Shown: positions 16,895-26,358, numbered from the stretch's first letter. The stretch is DNA of 64,000 nt from Halalkalibacter urbisdiaboli (GCF_002156385.1 NZ_MVJM01000001.1:329573-393572); one strand, 5' to 3'. The notes: a model not told the origin generated them from the letters alone. Numbers and translations are program-made.

Positions 16895-17320
16895 TTATTT
16901 AAGTCGGTGATTCAGACCGTACCATATAACATCAACACGCTCAGCTTCTTTAACCACATCTTGATAGCACCATCCCGTCATATCACGCCAAGCCCGCTCT
17001 TCCTTCTCCATCGGAACAATCCCTTTGCCAATATCGGCCCCTATTAAGAAGAGTGTTTTGTTACGAGTAGTCTGTTCCCATTGTAGCCAACTATCGAGCC
17101 ATTGCTTGAACTGTAAACGTGGTGAATTAGTCGATAAAAAATGTTTAATAATATTTTCTAATCCAAAAATGACAATTGTGTCGGTGTTTTGTTTTTCTGG
17201 GATAGGAGGTAGCTGATCATAGCCATTGTACCATGCTACTTCCCTTTTCAACTCATATGTTATCTGTTCATGAACCCAGCGATTTTTCCCGTGAAATGCT
17301 CCTCCTGTAATGAACTGAAT
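16895..17320 (-). CDS. Degenerate CobU-like protein (second paralogue), probable ATT start
   Basis: This is a short relative of CobU (adenosylcobinamide kinase/guanylyltransferase). The C-terminal half is clearly CobU-like: FLIGADIGKGIVPMEKEER, AWRDMTGWCYQDVVKEAERV and WYGLNHRLK match the VSNEVGxGIVPx, RxFRDxxGxxNQ and GLPxxLK positions. With only ATG/GTG/TTG starts it begins at TTG 17251 (118 aa), which has no ribosome site. The open frame extends upstream through QFITGGAFHGKNRWVHEQ, the CobU P-loop region, to ATT 17320 with AGGAGGGG just before it, giving 141 aa. The Walker A Ser/Thr is replaced by Asn, and the VDCLT motif is lost, so kinase activity is doubtful. Its first ~60 bp overlap the 3' end of cobC. 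The operon position suggests a B12-related role. Confidence 0.7.
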   Translation of the reverse strand: MQFITGGAFHGKNRWVHEQITYELKREVAWYNGYDQLPPIPEKQNTDTIVIFGLENIIKHFLSTNSPRLQFKQWLDSWLQWEQTTRNKTLFLIGADIGKGIVPMEKEERAWRDMTGWCYQDVVKEAERVDVIWYGLNHRLK

Positions 17321-17904
17321 CGTTCTCCCCTCCTCAGCGCTGCCAGATTACCTGTTAATGTAAACACGGTTCCAATTGGTACAGCCCACTCAAAAAATGA
17401 CTTACCGACCGGCGCATAGTCAGATAGCCATTGCCGAATCACACCACCATGGGTGATAACTGTGACTTCATCTATATTTTGACTAAATGCATCCTCAATA
17501 ATCTGCGAAAACCCGTTTGTCACTCGATTCTTAAAAGCGGTGATCGTTTCACCATTTGGAGGAGAGTAGTCTACCGGGCTCGTTAACCAATTTTGATAAT
17601 CTTTACACCCTTTTAATTCCTCATAGCTTTTTCCTTCCCAATCACCAAACTGATACTCTCTAATCAGTCGTGATTTTTGGTAAGGTTTTGTTGGAAACAA
17701 TATCTCGGTCGTTTGTTTACATCTGACCATATCACTAGAAACAATACATGTCGTATCCGCTATTTTTTTTGCTAGGCTCTTCATTTGTATAACCCCGTTG
17801 CTTGATAACGGTAAGTCAGTTGAACCGATATAGCGCCGCTCTTCGTTATACATCGTTAACCCGTGACGAATGCAAGTAAAAGTAAAAGAACGAGCCATAG
17901 CCAT
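17260..17904 (-). CDS. cobC: Alpha-ribazole phosphatase, histidine phosphatase family
   Basis: This enzyme removes the 5'-phosphate from alpha-ribazole phosphate or adenosylcobalamin-5'-phosphate, late in nucleotide-loop assembly. It has 214 residues of the phosphoglycerate-mutase fold. Catalytic motifs: RHGLTMYN (phosphohistidine, His14), GDWEGKSYEEL (Glu), and THGGVIRQWL (second His). GDWEGKSYEE is typical of CobC. The start is ATG 17904 because GAAGGAGGTGAAAC precedes it directly, although this makes a 49-nt overlap with cobS. Its own 3' end overlaps the probable start of the second cobU-like gene. The assignment to CobC rather than a general phosphatase rests on the operon context. Confidence 0.88.
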   Translation of the reverse strand: MAMARSFTFTCIRHGLTMYNEERRYIGSTDLPLSSNGVIQMKSLAKKIADTTCIVSSDMVRCKQTTEILFPTKPYQKSRLIREYQFGDWEGKSYEELKGCKDYQNWLTSPVDYSPPNGETITAFKNRVTNGFSQIIEDAFSQNIDEVTVITHGGVIRQWLSDYAPVGKSFFEWAVPIGTVFTLTGNLAALRRGERFSSLQEEHFTGKIAGFMNR

Positions 17905-18659
17905 GTTTCACCTCCTTCTGTGCTAGCACCAATCGTATCACCTGTTACTCCACCAATTTGCTTATTACAAAATTGAAGCCAAACGATGAAAAATAGGAAC
18001 CCAGCTAAAAGCAGTGCTAACATTAATGGTTGCCAGATAACTGTACAGCCGATGAAGAGCATAACCCATAAAGCGTACAATCGCTTAACGAATGGACATT
18101 TTGCAGGTAATAAAGCTCTAGCCATTCCATGTTCTCTCGCAAACCTACCAAATAAAATTTGAAAGCCCATAAATAATCGAGTCAAAAATGGAATTGTCAA
18201 AAGAACAAACACAATATTGTCACCTAGTAAGAGAATCGCTTCATACATGAACAAATAACGCCAACCTAATAAAACCAATAATGAAAGGACACCAAAGGCA
18301 CCAATTCGTGAATCCTTCATAATTTCCAATTTCTTTTCACGCTCTCTACGTGAAAACACGGCATCACTAAAGTCAGCCCAACCATCTAGGTGTAAGCCAC
18401 CTGAATACACAATCGAAAACGTTAATAGCCATGCTGTGATGATCATTAGTGACAAGCTCGTATAAGAAAGGAGAACGTATGCTTGAATGGCAAGCAAAAG
18501 GCCTAACATAAGCCCAGTCAATGGGTAAGCGGCAACTGACCATTGTGCCCGTTCATTATCCCAAGGAACCTCCTTACGAATCGGAATGGTTGTAAGCAAT
18601 TGGAAGGCTAATAGTATCCCATCTCGAATCATAAATTTCACTGTTTTATAATCTCCCAT
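17856..18659 (-). CDS. cobS: Adenosylcobinamide-GDP ribazoletransferase
   Basis: This integral membrane enzyme joins adenosylcobinamide-GDP to alpha-ribazole (phosphate), forming cobalamin (phosphate). It has 267 residues and about six to seven membrane helices. The family motifs are all present: [17 protein letters not shown] near residues 87-103, [14 protein letters not shown] near 114-127 and [16 protein letters not shown] near the C-terminus. It overlaps cobQ by 22 nt and cobC by 49 nt in the riboswitch-controlled operon. The start is ATG 18659 or the internal ATG of [11 protein letters not shown] nine codons later. No CobT (NaMN:DMB phosphoribosyltransferase) is visible in the operon, so the alpha-ribazole must come from elsewhere. 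Confidence 0.94.
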   Translation of the reverse strand: MGDYKTVKFMIRDGILLAFQLLTTIPIRKEVPWDNERAQWSVAAYPLTGLMLGLLLAIQAYVLLSYTSLSLMIITAWLLTFSIVYSGGLHLDGWADFSDAVFSRREREKKLEIMKDSRIGAFGVLSLLVLLGWRYLFMYEAILLLGDNIVFVLLTIPFLTRLFMGFQILFGRFAREHGMARALLPAKCPFVKRLYALWVMLFIGCTVIWQPLMLALLLAGFLFFIVWLQFCNKQIGGVTGDTIGASTEGGETWLWLVLLLLLAFVTG

Positions 18660-20152
18660 TCATCTAGCTTCTCAAGTAAAAGCTCCACATCCAACTCTCT
18701 CTCAACCGCATCGGCAAGGCGATCATAAGCTTTACTTCTTGTTAAAGTAAAAGGCTTAACTGGTTGCTTACACCAGCCTTTTCTTTCACGCAGCTCGTTC
18801 AACCACCATGTACGCCATTGATCGTTGTGAAAGAGATGATGGAAGTATGTTCCAATCACTCGGCCATTTTTTAAACATACACCTTCTTCATCACCATTGA
18901 CCTTAAGAAACGGCTTGATATCGGTAGATAATCGAGTCGTTTGTCCTAAATGAATTTCAAAGCCCTCGATCTGCTCTCCAAGAAGTTCCTTCGGGTTTAA
19001 AATACAACCTGTTGAACGAATGGTTGTTTTTTTATCTTCGAACATCGTTTCTAAAGAGACAATACCAAGCCCATCCGTTCTATTCCCTTTGATCCCCGTA
19101 TCAGTTCCTGCATAATCAATTAATGTTTCACCAAGCATTTGATAGCCACCACAAATCCCAATGATTGTTCCATTCTTTTGCATATACGCTTGAATAGCTT
19201 CAAATAATCCTGATTTCTTAATTGCTGTTAAATCATGAAAGGTACTTTTTGTTCCCGGAATAATAATTGCATCTGGCTCACCTAGGTTGCCATGCGCCTG
19301 AACGAATCGAATCGACACATCATCCTCATGACGAAATGGCTCCAAATCGGTATAATTTGATATATACGGTAAATCAATAACAGCAATATCAAGAACTTGT
19401 TTATTTAAAGGCTTCGACAAAAAGGATGTTTTCATAGAAAGAGAATCCTCACCCTCAATTGAGAGGTTCGGTAAATGAGGAAGCACTGCTAACACTGGTA
19501 TACCTAAATGTTCTTCAATCCAGGTGCGACCACTCTCAAATAGCGTAGGATCACCACGAAATTTATTAATAATCACACCAACTACACGACTTCGCTCAGC
19601 ATCATTCAATAATTGTAATGTACCAGCAATGCTTGCAAACACTCCGCCTCGGTCGATATCGGTAACTAACACGACAGGTACATCTGCAAGCTCAGCAACC
19701 TTCATGTTCACTAGCTCACGATCGTTCAAGTTCATTTCAACTGGGCTTCCAGCCCCTTCGATAACGACATAGTCAAACTCCTCTTCTAGCTTGGCAAGGG
19801 CAATTTGAATCGTCTCAAGCCCTTTTTCATAAAATTGCTCTCTGTAAGCACGACCAGATAATGTTTGGTACACCTTTCCAAAACGAACAATCTCTGAATC
19901 ACGGTCACTTCGCGGCTTGAGTAGAATCGGATTCATATAAACGCTTGCCTCCACCTCTGCTGCTTCTGCCTGTATTCCTTGTGCCCGGCCAATTTCACTT
20001 CCGTCTAAGGTCACGTAGGAATTATTGGACATATTTTGCGATTTAAATGGAGCTACTCGAAGCTTACGTCGAGAAAAGATACGACATAGTGCCGTGCATA
20101 TTACACTCTTTCCAACATCTGAAGACGTACCTTGAATCATAATTCCTTTCAT
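18638..20152 (-). CDS. cobQ: Cobyric acid synthase
   Basis: This glutamine-dependent amidotransferase amidates four carboxylates of adenosylcobyrinic acid diamide to give adenosylcobyric acid. It has 504 residues. The N-terminal dethiobiotin-synthetase-like ATPase domain has [14 protein letters not shown] as P-loop and [21 protein letters not shown]. The C-terminal class I glutaminase-like domain (from about 250) has the nucleophile Cys in [11 protein letters not shown] and a His in [10 protein letters not shown]. The start is ATG 20152, with AAAGGTGG upstream; the GTG at 20164 is an alternative. No genes for the early corrin ring (cbi/cob pathway) occur here. Together with the CbiZ domain this enzyme suggests a corrinoid-salvage operon that passes through cobyric acid. 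Confidence 0.95.
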   Translation of the reverse strand: MKGIMIQGTSSDVGKSVICTALCRIFSRRKLRVAPFKSQNMSNNSYVTLDGSEIGRAQGIQAEAAEVEASVYMNPILLKPRSDRDSEIVRFGKVYQTLSGRAYREQFYEKGLETIQIALAKLEEEFDYVVIEGAGSPVEMNLNDRELVNMKVAELADVPVVLVTDIDRGGVFASIAGTLQLLNDAERSRVVGVIINKFRGDPTLFESGRTWIEEHLGIPVLAVLPHLPNLSIEGEDSLSMKTSFLSKPLNKQVLDIAVIDLPYISNYTDLEPFRHEDDVSIRFVQAHGNLGEPDAIIIPGTKSTFHDLTAIKKSGLFEAIQAYMQKNGTIIGICGGYQMLGETLIDYAGTDTGIKGNRTDGLGIVSLETMFEDKKTTIRSTGCILNPKELLGEQIEGFEIHLGQTTRLSTDIKPFLKVNGDEEGVCLKNGRVIGTYFHHLFHNDQWRTWWLNELRERKGWCKQPVKPFTLTRSKAYDRLADAVERELDVELLLEKLDEWEIIKQ

Positions 20153-20153
20153 T

Positions 20154-20723
20154 TCAGACGCCACCTTTCATAATCTTTGGTAGACCAAATTCAACTAAGA
20201 TGACTTCTTCTGCAAGCTTGACTAGAACTTGATGTAGTTTTCCAAGTAATTTTATATAAATCATCGAACCTTCGTTTTTCAAAGGGATATCAAAGAATAT
20301 TTCGTTTGATACGATAATATAATGACATGGCGCCTCCTTCATTGTGAGAAAGGCTCCCTTTAATCTTTCAAATACGTCATGCTGATAGAATTGACTTTTC
20401 CATTTATCACCTTCTATTTCCCATTCAAAAAACAACTCATTACTAAGTAGTGTCGTTAAACAATCAACTAATACTACATCGTCTTTATGAAATGTTGTAA
20501 GAAGCTGTTCAATCTGTCTTTCTTTTTCAATGACATTCCAATAGTGAGAAGACCGCTTACGCTGGAGCTGATGAGCCGTTACACGTTTGGCCATTTCGCT
20601 ATCATAAACGTGACTTGTTGCCACATAATATAGATTTCCATTTGGACCGTGATACTTAACTGCCCGTTGCTCGGCATAAGCACTTTTACCACTCCGAACA
20701 CCACCTGTCACAAAAATCAGCAT
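20154..20723 (-). CDS. cobU: Adenosylcobinamide kinase / adenosylcobinamide-phosphate guanylyltransferase
   Basis: This bifunctional enzyme phosphorylates adenosylcobinamide and then transfers GMP from GTP to make adenosylcobinamide-GDP. It has 189 residues. Seen: Walker [16 protein letters not shown] near the N-terminus, [20 protein letters not shown] (the guanylylation-site region with His), [15 protein letters not shown] and [18 protein letters not shown]. The last motif differs from the usual VSNEVGxGIVP. ATG 20723 is favoured because GGAGAGG lies just upstream; ATG 20735 is in frame but lacks proper spacing. It overlaps cobD. The coexistence with a second, degenerate CobU further down the operon is unusual and suggests division of labour or decay. 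Confidence 0.88.
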   Translation of the reverse strand: MLIFVTGGVRSGKSAYAEQRAVKYHGPNGNLYYVATSHVYDSEMAKRVTAHQLQRKRSSHYWNVIEKERQIEQLLTTFHKDDVVLVDCLTTLLSNELFFEWEIEGDKWKSQFYQHDVFERLKGAFLTMKEAPCHYIIVSNEIFFDIPLKNEGSMIYIKLLGKLHQVLVKLAEEVILVEFGLPKIMKGGV

Positions 20724-21796
20724 GTTCCTCTCCATTCCTTTAAACTTGCTAGTAGAAGGTCATTCTCTTCTTTCGTTTTGACAGCACAACGTAAATAATT
20801 GCCCTCTAGTCCGTTAAAATTGTAAGTATGACGTACAATAATCCCTTTTTTGATTAAAAATTTCATGACATGATCCATGTTCTGAAGTGAAGGTTCAGAT
20901 AATAAATAGAAATTAACCGAAGAGTCAGAAACTGAAAATCCTAGTTGTTCAGCTTCCCTTTTCACACGCTCACGTTCACTTGAAACTTTCGCTACAGTCT
21001 CTTTAACGTAAGCTTTCTCTTGTAAAAGCTGTAAGCCAACTTGTTGAGCGAGTCCATTTACACTCCATGGCGGCTGTCGTTCTTTCATTTTTTTCATAAG
21101 AATTGGTGGACCTATCACATAACCGAGCCTCAAGCCCGCGATCGCATACATTTTCGTTAATGACCTTAAAATTACGAGATTTGAATACTCGCTTATCAGA
21201 TTAGAAAACGTTTTTTGGGACATTGTAAAATCAAAAAAAGCCTCATCGATCACAACGCTCGTTCCTGTCGTATCTGCTTTTTTAATAATTTTTACTATTT
21301 CTTTTTCGTCATACGTAACACCAGTTGGATTGTTAGGTGTACATAAAAAAAGCAAATCCGTTCCTTGTAAATAAGGCTCAACCTCTTCATACGTAAGGAT
21401 CCACGGTGGGGAAAGAATAATAGAAGTTACTTCACAGCCATAAGCAATACAAGCATCTCGATATTCGGAGAAGGCCGGTTCAATAATCGCTACTCTCTTG
21501 TTCTGGAAAACATTCGCGATTAAAAAAATCAGTTCAGCAGCTCCATTGCCAATTAACAGCATGGATGAATTTATTCCGAATGAATCTGCAAGCTCACTCT
21601 TTAACTGTGTTACCTCAGGATCAGGATAAGAAGTCAGCATTTCAATCAAAGCACCACTTTTCAAAGCCGATTTCAAACATGATGGTGGTCCATATGGATT
21701 CGTATTGACACTAAAGTCAATTACGTTATCGGGATGCTGTATTCCAAGCGCCTGAGTTACATACATTGGATTAGCTCCATGATTAGGTAATGACAA
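20717..21796 (-). CDS. cobD: L-threonine-O-3-phosphate decarboxylase (PLP)
   Basis: This PLP-dependent class I aminotransferase-fold enzyme makes (R)-1-aminopropan-2-ol O-phosphate for the aminopropanol arm of the corrin ring. It has 359 residues. Seen: the N-terminal GANP and DFSVNTNPYGPP (typical of CobD), LCTPNNPTGVTYDE, VVIDEAFFDF and the PLP lysine in LRSLTKMYAIAGLRLGY, with the Arg at the C-terminus in YLRCAVKTKEEN. Histidinol-phosphate aminotransferase is the closest paralogue, but operon context favours CobD. The start is TTG 21796, set by AGGAGGG seven bases upstream, and overlaps the cbiB end by 14 nt. It continues directly into cobU. Confidence 0.93.
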   Translation of the reverse strand: MSLPNHGANPMYVTQALGIQHPDNVIDFSVNTNPYGPPSCLKSALKSGALIEMLTSYPDPEVTQLKSELADSFGINSSMLLIGNGAAELIFLIANVFQNKRVAIIEPAFSEYRDACIAYGCEVTSIILSPPWILTYEEVEPYLQGTDLLFLCTPNNPTGVTYDEKEIVKIIKKADTTGTSVVIDEAFFDFTMSQKTFSNLISEYSNLVILRSLTKMYAIAGLRLGYVIGPPILMKKMKERQPPWSVNGLAQQVGLQLLQEKAYVKETVAKVSSERERVKREAEQLGFSVSDSSVNFYLLSEPSLQNMDHVMKFLIKKGIIVRHTYNFNGLEGNYLRCAVKTKEENDLLLASLKEWRGTC

Positions 21797-22739
21797 CGAT
21801 TATCCCTCCTAGCAACCATAGAAAACAGGTAAACGCCACAACTGTTCGCTCCATGATTGAATTTGTTTCGTATATATGTACTGCTTTTAATGGAGTTAGT
21901 GGTTCCCCCATTTTTGCACGATTTGAAATCATTCCCTTATATGTGTTCACCCCTCCAAGCTGAATCCCTAGCAACGCAGCAACTGCCGCTTCCCCCCAGC
22001 CACTGTTTGGACTTGGATGCTTCGGAGCATCCGCTGTGACTACGTTCCAACAAGCTCTCTTAGAACGGGCTAGTTTTGGTTTATTCATGACAATCATTAA
22101 AAACCCAGTTATTCGACTTGGAACCAAGTTTAATAGATCATCAATCTTTGCGGAGGCAAAACCAAATTGAACATACTTATCATTTTTATACCCAAGCATC
22201 GAATCACATGTATTAACTGCACGATATAAAAGTGCTAATGGTGCACCACCGATTAAAGCATAGAACAGTGGCGCTGTAACACCGTCACTTGTGTTTTCAG
22301 CGACTGTTTCAACCGCTCCACGCGTGCATTCACTCTCATCAAGCTGATTTGTATCGCGTCCAACAATATAAGATAATGCTTTTCGCGCCTCTAAAATATT
22401 CCCTCTTTCTAATGGTTTGGCAACAGCAAGTGCGGCTTCCTTTAATCCCTTCGTAGCAATCGTTGTTGAAATAAGAAAAGCTTCAATTAAAATGCCGACA
22501 TACACGTGGATAGCATAGGCTGAAGCAATCATTACCAGGGCAATGATATAGACAGCTGTAATCACGATAACAACACAAAGCAACCCTTTTATCTTCTTGT
22601 TTTTTCCGCAATTTAATAATTTATCAAGAACTCCTATGAGCTTCCCCATTCCGATAACGGGATGAGGAAGCCACTTAGGATCACCAATAATCCGATCAAT
22701 CACAACTGCAAGTGTAAGAGCTATTAGATGAAAAATCAT
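21783..22739 (-). CDS. cbiB: Adenosylcobinamide-phosphate synthase
   Basis: This membrane enzyme couples adenosylcobyric acid with aminopropanol phosphate to form adenosylcobinamide phosphate. It has 318 residues with about five to six membrane helices. Family motifs visible: DRIIGDPKWLPHPVIGMGK at residues 15-33, YIVGRDTNQLDESECTRGAVETVAEN (about 124-149) with the conserved acidic residues, DGVTAPLFYALIGGAP, and HPSPNSGWGEAAVAALLGIQLGG. The start ATG 22739 overlaps the stop of btuD-cbiZ as ATGA, so translation is coupled. It feeds directly from cobQ/CbiZ product and supplies CobU. Confidence 0.95.
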   Translation of the reverse strand: MIFHLIALTLAVVIDRIIGDPKWLPHPVIGMGKLIGVLDKLLNCGKNKKIKGLLCVVIVITAVYIIALVMIASAYAIHVYVGILIEAFLISTTIATKGLKEAALAVAKPLERGNILEARKALSYIVGRDTNQLDESECTRGAVETVAENTSDGVTAPLFYALIGGAPLALLYRAVNTCDSMLGYKNDKYVQFGFASAKIDDLLNLVPSRITGFLMIVMNKPKLARSKRACWNVVTADAPKHPSPNSGWGEAAVAALLGIQLGGVNTYKGMISNRAKMGEPLTPLKAVHIYETNSIMERTVVAFTCFLWLLGGIIVVIT

Positions 22740-24196
22740 TGAAACATTCGCTCCTTATAGCGAGAAATGGTTTTCCTCGTACCCTCATAAGCCATTCGAC
22801 CAATTTCCTTTCCAAGCTCTGTGGCCGTTCCTGCATAAGGAAAACGAACTCCAGATTGTGAGGCTGCAATCATAACACTGTCGGTTGACGTGCCTGTTGC
22901 AAGACTTTTCGTTACAGGATCAAGAATCTCCTCATCATGCAGAGCTTTGACCTTCGCTTCTGTTACTGTCATAACCGCCTGAACATAAGCTGCCTCTGTT
23001 AAATGCCCTTCAATAAACACCCAAATATTAATCGTCCCTATCGAATCATGATTTTGCTGCAGGTACGCTTTTGAAATGTCAACGGCATTCGATACACCTG
23101 CACTAACCATAAGTAAAATAGAAGGGACACTAGAACTTCTTAAGATAACGGCATCCTCCAGTCTTGCAGCGGTCATCATCCCCAACGTCTCCGTCACCTC
23201 GAGCCCCTTTTCTTTTACATAATCAGAAAACTCATTTTCAACATTGTCACAATGATAATCCTTATGGACATGGCGGTTAATAAAGGTACGATACCAACCA
23301 GTTCCTGCACCTAATACAGCTGATGAAAAGGTTTTCCAATAGATTGGACTCGTAATTTTTATCCATTGTGAGGAATGGTCTACCACCAACTCCTCTATCC
23401 GAGGCGTTCGTTGTGCCTCCCATCTCGGAACAAATGTAATAAGGGGGCTAGCGACGTCAGGATGCTCATGTCGGTGAAGCTCAGCAGCATAAACACGACG
23501 TAATGCTCCCGCTTCCATTACACGACTTGGTGTATCTATTGCAACTTTTTTACCTTTTTGAAGGAAAAGGACCTGTTGACAATAAAGATTAGCCATATTT
23601 AAATCATGTAAAACGGCTAAAACAGTTAGCTTTCTATTTTCTGACCATTGCCTTAATGAGTTTAATAGGTTCATTTGATGAGAAATATCTAAATGATTCG
23701 TCGGCTCATCTAAAAGAAGAATATCGGGTTCCTGGGCTAAGGCACGAGCTAAAAGAACACGCTGTCGCTCGCCTCCGCTTAACTGATGCAGCATATGATC
23801 TCGAAATTGATACGTATCGGTTTGTTTTAATGACTCTGAAATCACTTGATTATCAGCTTCTGTCTGTCCTTGTAACCACCCTTTATGATGTGGGTACCTT
23901 CCAAGTGCAACAACATCCCAAACGGTGTAGGAAAAGGCTGTTTCACTCACTTGAGGAAGAACGGCTATTTTTTTGGCTCGCTCTTTTGACTGATATGCTC
24001 CTAACGGCTTATCATCAATGGTAATGCGACCGTTACTAGGAGAAATCCCCCCATTTATCGCATTAATTAACGTTGACTTTCCACTACCATTTGGACCAAT
24101 AATTCCGAAAAACTCGCCTTTGTTCACACGGAAACTAATCGGTTCAATGATGCATTTTTCACCAAAATGAATGGATAAATCTTCAACTTGAATCAG
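22736..24196 (-). CDS. btuD: BtuD ATPase fused to CbiZ adenosylcobinamide amidohydrolase, CTG start
   Basis: This is a two-domain protein of 486 residues. Residues 1-270 are a vitamin B12/Fe-siderophore-type ABC ATPase: Walker A GPNGSGKST, Q-loop, signature LSGGERQR and Walker B ILLLDEP with TNHLD. Residues from about 280 are a CbiZ domain (ISKAYLQQ, EAKVKALHDEEI, PYAGTATELGKEIG), which removes the aminopropanol from pseudo-type or incomplete corrinoids to yield adenosylcobyric acid. The fusion links uptake with remodelling. The start must lie after the in-frame TAA of btuC at 24211-24209; the first plausible codon is CTG 24196 with AAGGAGGGG five bases upstream, giving a normal ABC N-terminus (QVEDLSIHFGEK). 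GTG 24127 would delete that strand. Confidence 0.9.
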   Translation of the reverse strand: MIQVEDLSIHFGEKCIIEPISFRVNKGEFFGIIGPNGSGKSTLINAINGGISPSNGRITIDDKPLGAYQSKERAKKIAVLPQVSETAFSYTVWDVVALGRYPHHKGWLQGQTEADNQVISESLKQTDTYQFRDHMLHQLSGGERQRVLLARALAQEPDILLLDEPTNHLDISHQMNLLNSLRQWSENRKLTVLAVLHDLNMANLYCQQVLFLQKGKKVAIDTPSRVMEAGALRRVYAAELHRHEHPDVASPLITFVPRWEAQRTPRIEELVVDHSSQWIKITSPIYWKTFSSAVLGAGTGWYRTFINRHVHKDYHCDNVENEFSDYVKEKGLEVTETLGMMTAARLEDAVILRSSSVPSILLMVSAGVSNAVDISKAYLQQNHDSIGTINIWVFIEGHLTEAAYVQAVMTVTEAKVKALHDEEILDPVTKSLATGTSTDSVMIAASQSGVRFPYAGTATELGKEIGRMAYEGTRKTISRYKERMFQ

Positions 24197-24208
24197 GAAA
24201 ACCCCTCC

Positions 24209-25264
24209 TTATAACGTGCGACGTTGCTTTAATAAGATAAATCCAAAAACAGGAGCCCCAATTATCGCCGTAATAACTCCAATCGGAAGCTCACTCGGTG
24301 CAATCAATGTTCGAGCGACCAAATCAGCTAATGCTAAGAAACCAGCGCCGATAAACATGGATAGCGGAAGAAGGTGACGATGATCCGGCCCCCATAGTAG
24401 TCTAGTAAGATGAGGAATAACCAAGCCTACAAATCCGATTGTTCCTGAGACCGCAACTGCTCCTCCAGTGACAACTGTAGCTCCAATAAGGATGAACACT
24501 TTTCTTCGTGCAATATTGACCCCAAGCTGCCTTGCAGTCTCTTCTCCAAAGCTTAATGCATTCAACTCATGACGATTAAAAAACAAAAACAAGAAGCCTA
24601 CGACTAGGCAAGGAACGAGCATCCACAAATAGGCCCAGCCCCGCATCGCAACACTCCCCATTAGCCAAAAAACGATTTGCCTAAGCTCATCACCAGTTAA
24701 AGAAATCATCAGTGAGATAAATGCTCCTAAAAACGAACTAAAAATAATCCCAGCTAAAATAATGGTTTCTGTCGCCATTGAACGTTGAACAAGTTTTGCA
24801 AAGGATATGACAATAAAAAGGGTTAAAAAGCCAGTTACAATACTTATAAAGGGTAAAGTAAACCTTCCAACAACCGGGATTATCAGCCCGAAAAATAACA
24901 CGATAACTGCTCCGACTGCGGAGCCTGATGAAACCCCTAGCGTATATGGATCAGCAAGCGGATTTTTTAATAATCCTTGAAAGGCGGATCCTGCAAGAGC
25001 TAGGCATGCACCAACAGTCATCGCAAGTAAAACGCGTGGAAGCCGAATGTCCATGACGATATTAACGTAAATGGGATCGATTTCAATATTAAGTGGAAGG
25101 TAAAAAACCTCACGTAATAAAATAAAGATAACCATGGAAAAGGGAAGCTCAACGCTTCCCTGACCAATACTAACAATGAGCGCAATGCTGCAAAATAATA
25201 GAACAAACAAATAGGCAAACAATTTTTTATTCGCCAAAAACCTCTGGATAAATTGCAATGGCAA
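24209..25264 (-). CDS. btuC: Vitamin B12 ABC transporter permease
   Basis: This FecCD/BtuC-type membrane subunit has about ten helices and forms the channel through which B12 or cobinamide enters. It has 351 residues as read from TTG 25264. Seen: MDIRLPRVLLAMTVGACLALAGSAFQGLLKNPLADPYTLG, the family hallmark starting at about residue 71, and FVGLVIPHLTRLLWGPDHRHLLP near 276-298, which contacts the ATPase. The start is uncertain: several in-frame TTG codons occur, and TTG 25264 overlaps btuF by 38 nt; a TTG just before ANKKLFAYL fits the AGAGG there less well. The stop TAA is immediately followed by the ribosome site of btuD. Confidence 0.92.
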   Translation of the reverse strand: MPLQFIQRFLANKKLFAYLFVLLFCSIALIVSIGQGSVELPFSMVIFILLREVFYLPLNIEIDPIYVNIVMDIRLPRVLLAMTVGACLALAGSAFQGLLKNPLADPYTLGVSSGSAVGAVIVLFFGLIIPVVGRFTLPFISIVTGFLTLFIVISFAKLVQRSMATETIILAGIIFSSFLGAFISLMISLTGDELRQIVFWLMGSVAMRGWAYLWMLVPCLVVGFLFLFFNRHELNALSFGEETARQLGVNIARRKVFILIGATVVTGGAVAVSGTIGFVGLVIPHLTRLLWGPDHRHLLPLSMFIGAGFLALADLVARTLIAPSELPIGVITAIIGAPVFGFILLKQRRTL

Positions 25265-26210
25265 GCTGCTCGACTCCTTTAGCTAACCGTGGACCTGAGC
25301 GAGTGACCATATCAGCATCCACATCATAAATTCGTTCGTTTACAACCGCTGAAACATCTTTCCATGCATCACGTTGTTTAATCGTCACACTTGGTTCTTC
25401 TTCTTCGTATCCACCGTATGTTGTGATGATAACATCTGGATTTAGTGCGACTACTTGTTCTTCACTAAACTGAACCCAGCCTTGCTCACTCCCTGCTACA
25501 TTTGTAGCATTAATGATCGTAACCATTTCATCCATAAACGTACCTTGTCCTGTTGTAAACAAATCAGGAGACACTTCAATCCAAACATTAGCACGCTCTT
25601 CCTCTGGTATTTCGCTCGCCTTTTCAGCTATTGACGCTATCGATTCTTTCATCTCGTAAATAACGTCCTCTGCCTTTTCAATAGAATCTGTTGCTTGTCC
25701 GATAGTTGAAATCGACTCATACACTTCATCAATTTTTTGAGCATCATTTATAATTAGAACTGTAATCCCAGCCTGGCGCAGTTGTTCTAATCCCTCTGCT
25801 GAACTATGAGCACCTGACTCATGAGATAATACTAAATCTGGTTGTAAAGAAAGAACCTTCTCTACATCAAAGCTCATATCACCGACACTTTCAACTTCTA
25901 ATACTTCTTCTGGGTAGTTATCCCAATTTGTTCTTCCAACAATAAACTCTCCTTGCCCAAGAGCATATAATGTTTCGGTAATACTTGGGATAAGGGAGAC
26001 AATACGCTCAGGCTTTGCTTCTATCGTAACCTGCTCCCCTAGTGCATCTTCTATGGTCAGTGGATATGTATCTGAGTCCGCCACTTCATCAGCAATTTGC
26101 TCCTGGTCCTTTTCTACTGTTGTTTCCTCATTCTCTTGTGTTGCTCCGCATGCAGCCATTAAAATCATAATAAGAATGACTGCTAACATTTTTAGTTGCT
26201 TCATTTCCAT
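25227..26210 (-). CDS. btuF: B12-binding lipoprotein of ABC transporter
   Basis: This extracellular substrate-binding protein is lipid-anchored at the lipobox MAAC (about residue 20). It has 327 residues from ATG 26210; GAGAGG precedes it, and the TTG at 26222 lies inside that site. The mature part has the helical-backbone (class III) binding-protein fold: PERIVSLIPSITETLYALG, VGRTNWDNYPEEV, DLVLSHESGAH and GPRLAKGVEQLA. An acidic stretch (EENEETTVEKDQEQIADEVADSD) after the lipobox is a spacer. It is the first gene of the cobalamin operon, directly downstream of the riboswitch and its terminator, so uptake is the first function controlled by B12 level. Confidence 0.92.
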   Translation of the reverse strand: MEMKQLKMLAVILIMILMAACGATQENEETTVEKDQEQIADEVADSDTYPLTIEDALGEQVTIEAKPERIVSLIPSITETLYALGQGEFIVGRTNWDNYPEEVLEVESVGDMSFDVEKVLSLQPDLVLSHESGAHSSAEGLEQLRQAGITVLIINDAQKIDEVYESISTIGQATDSIEKAEDVIYEMKESIASIAEKASEIPEEERANVWIEVSPDLFTTGQGTFMDEMVTIINATNVAGSEQGWVQFSEEQVVALNPDVIITTYGGYEEEEPSVTIKQRDAWKDVSAVVNERIYDVDADMVTRSGPRLAKGVEQLAIAIYPEVFGE

Positions 26211-26246
26211 ACATCCTCTCAAGTTTGTTTACATGTTGTCTACATC

Positions 26247-26273
26247 AAAAAAAGCACCCCATTCGAGAGTGCT
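26247..26273 (-). terminator. Regulated terminator of the cobalamin riboswitch
   Basis: AGCACTCTC and GGGGTGCT form a stem around GAAT, followed on the minus strand by TTTTTTT. It lies between the aptamer and the btuF start, the position expected of the transcription-off state when cobalamin is bound. Confidence 0.8.
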
Positions 26274-26358
26274 AAAATAGTAGGAAGGTCATACTAGTAG
26301 ACTAGACAACTATCTACAATGACTGCTTCCCCTTTTCCTCGAAGGTTTCACATATCGA

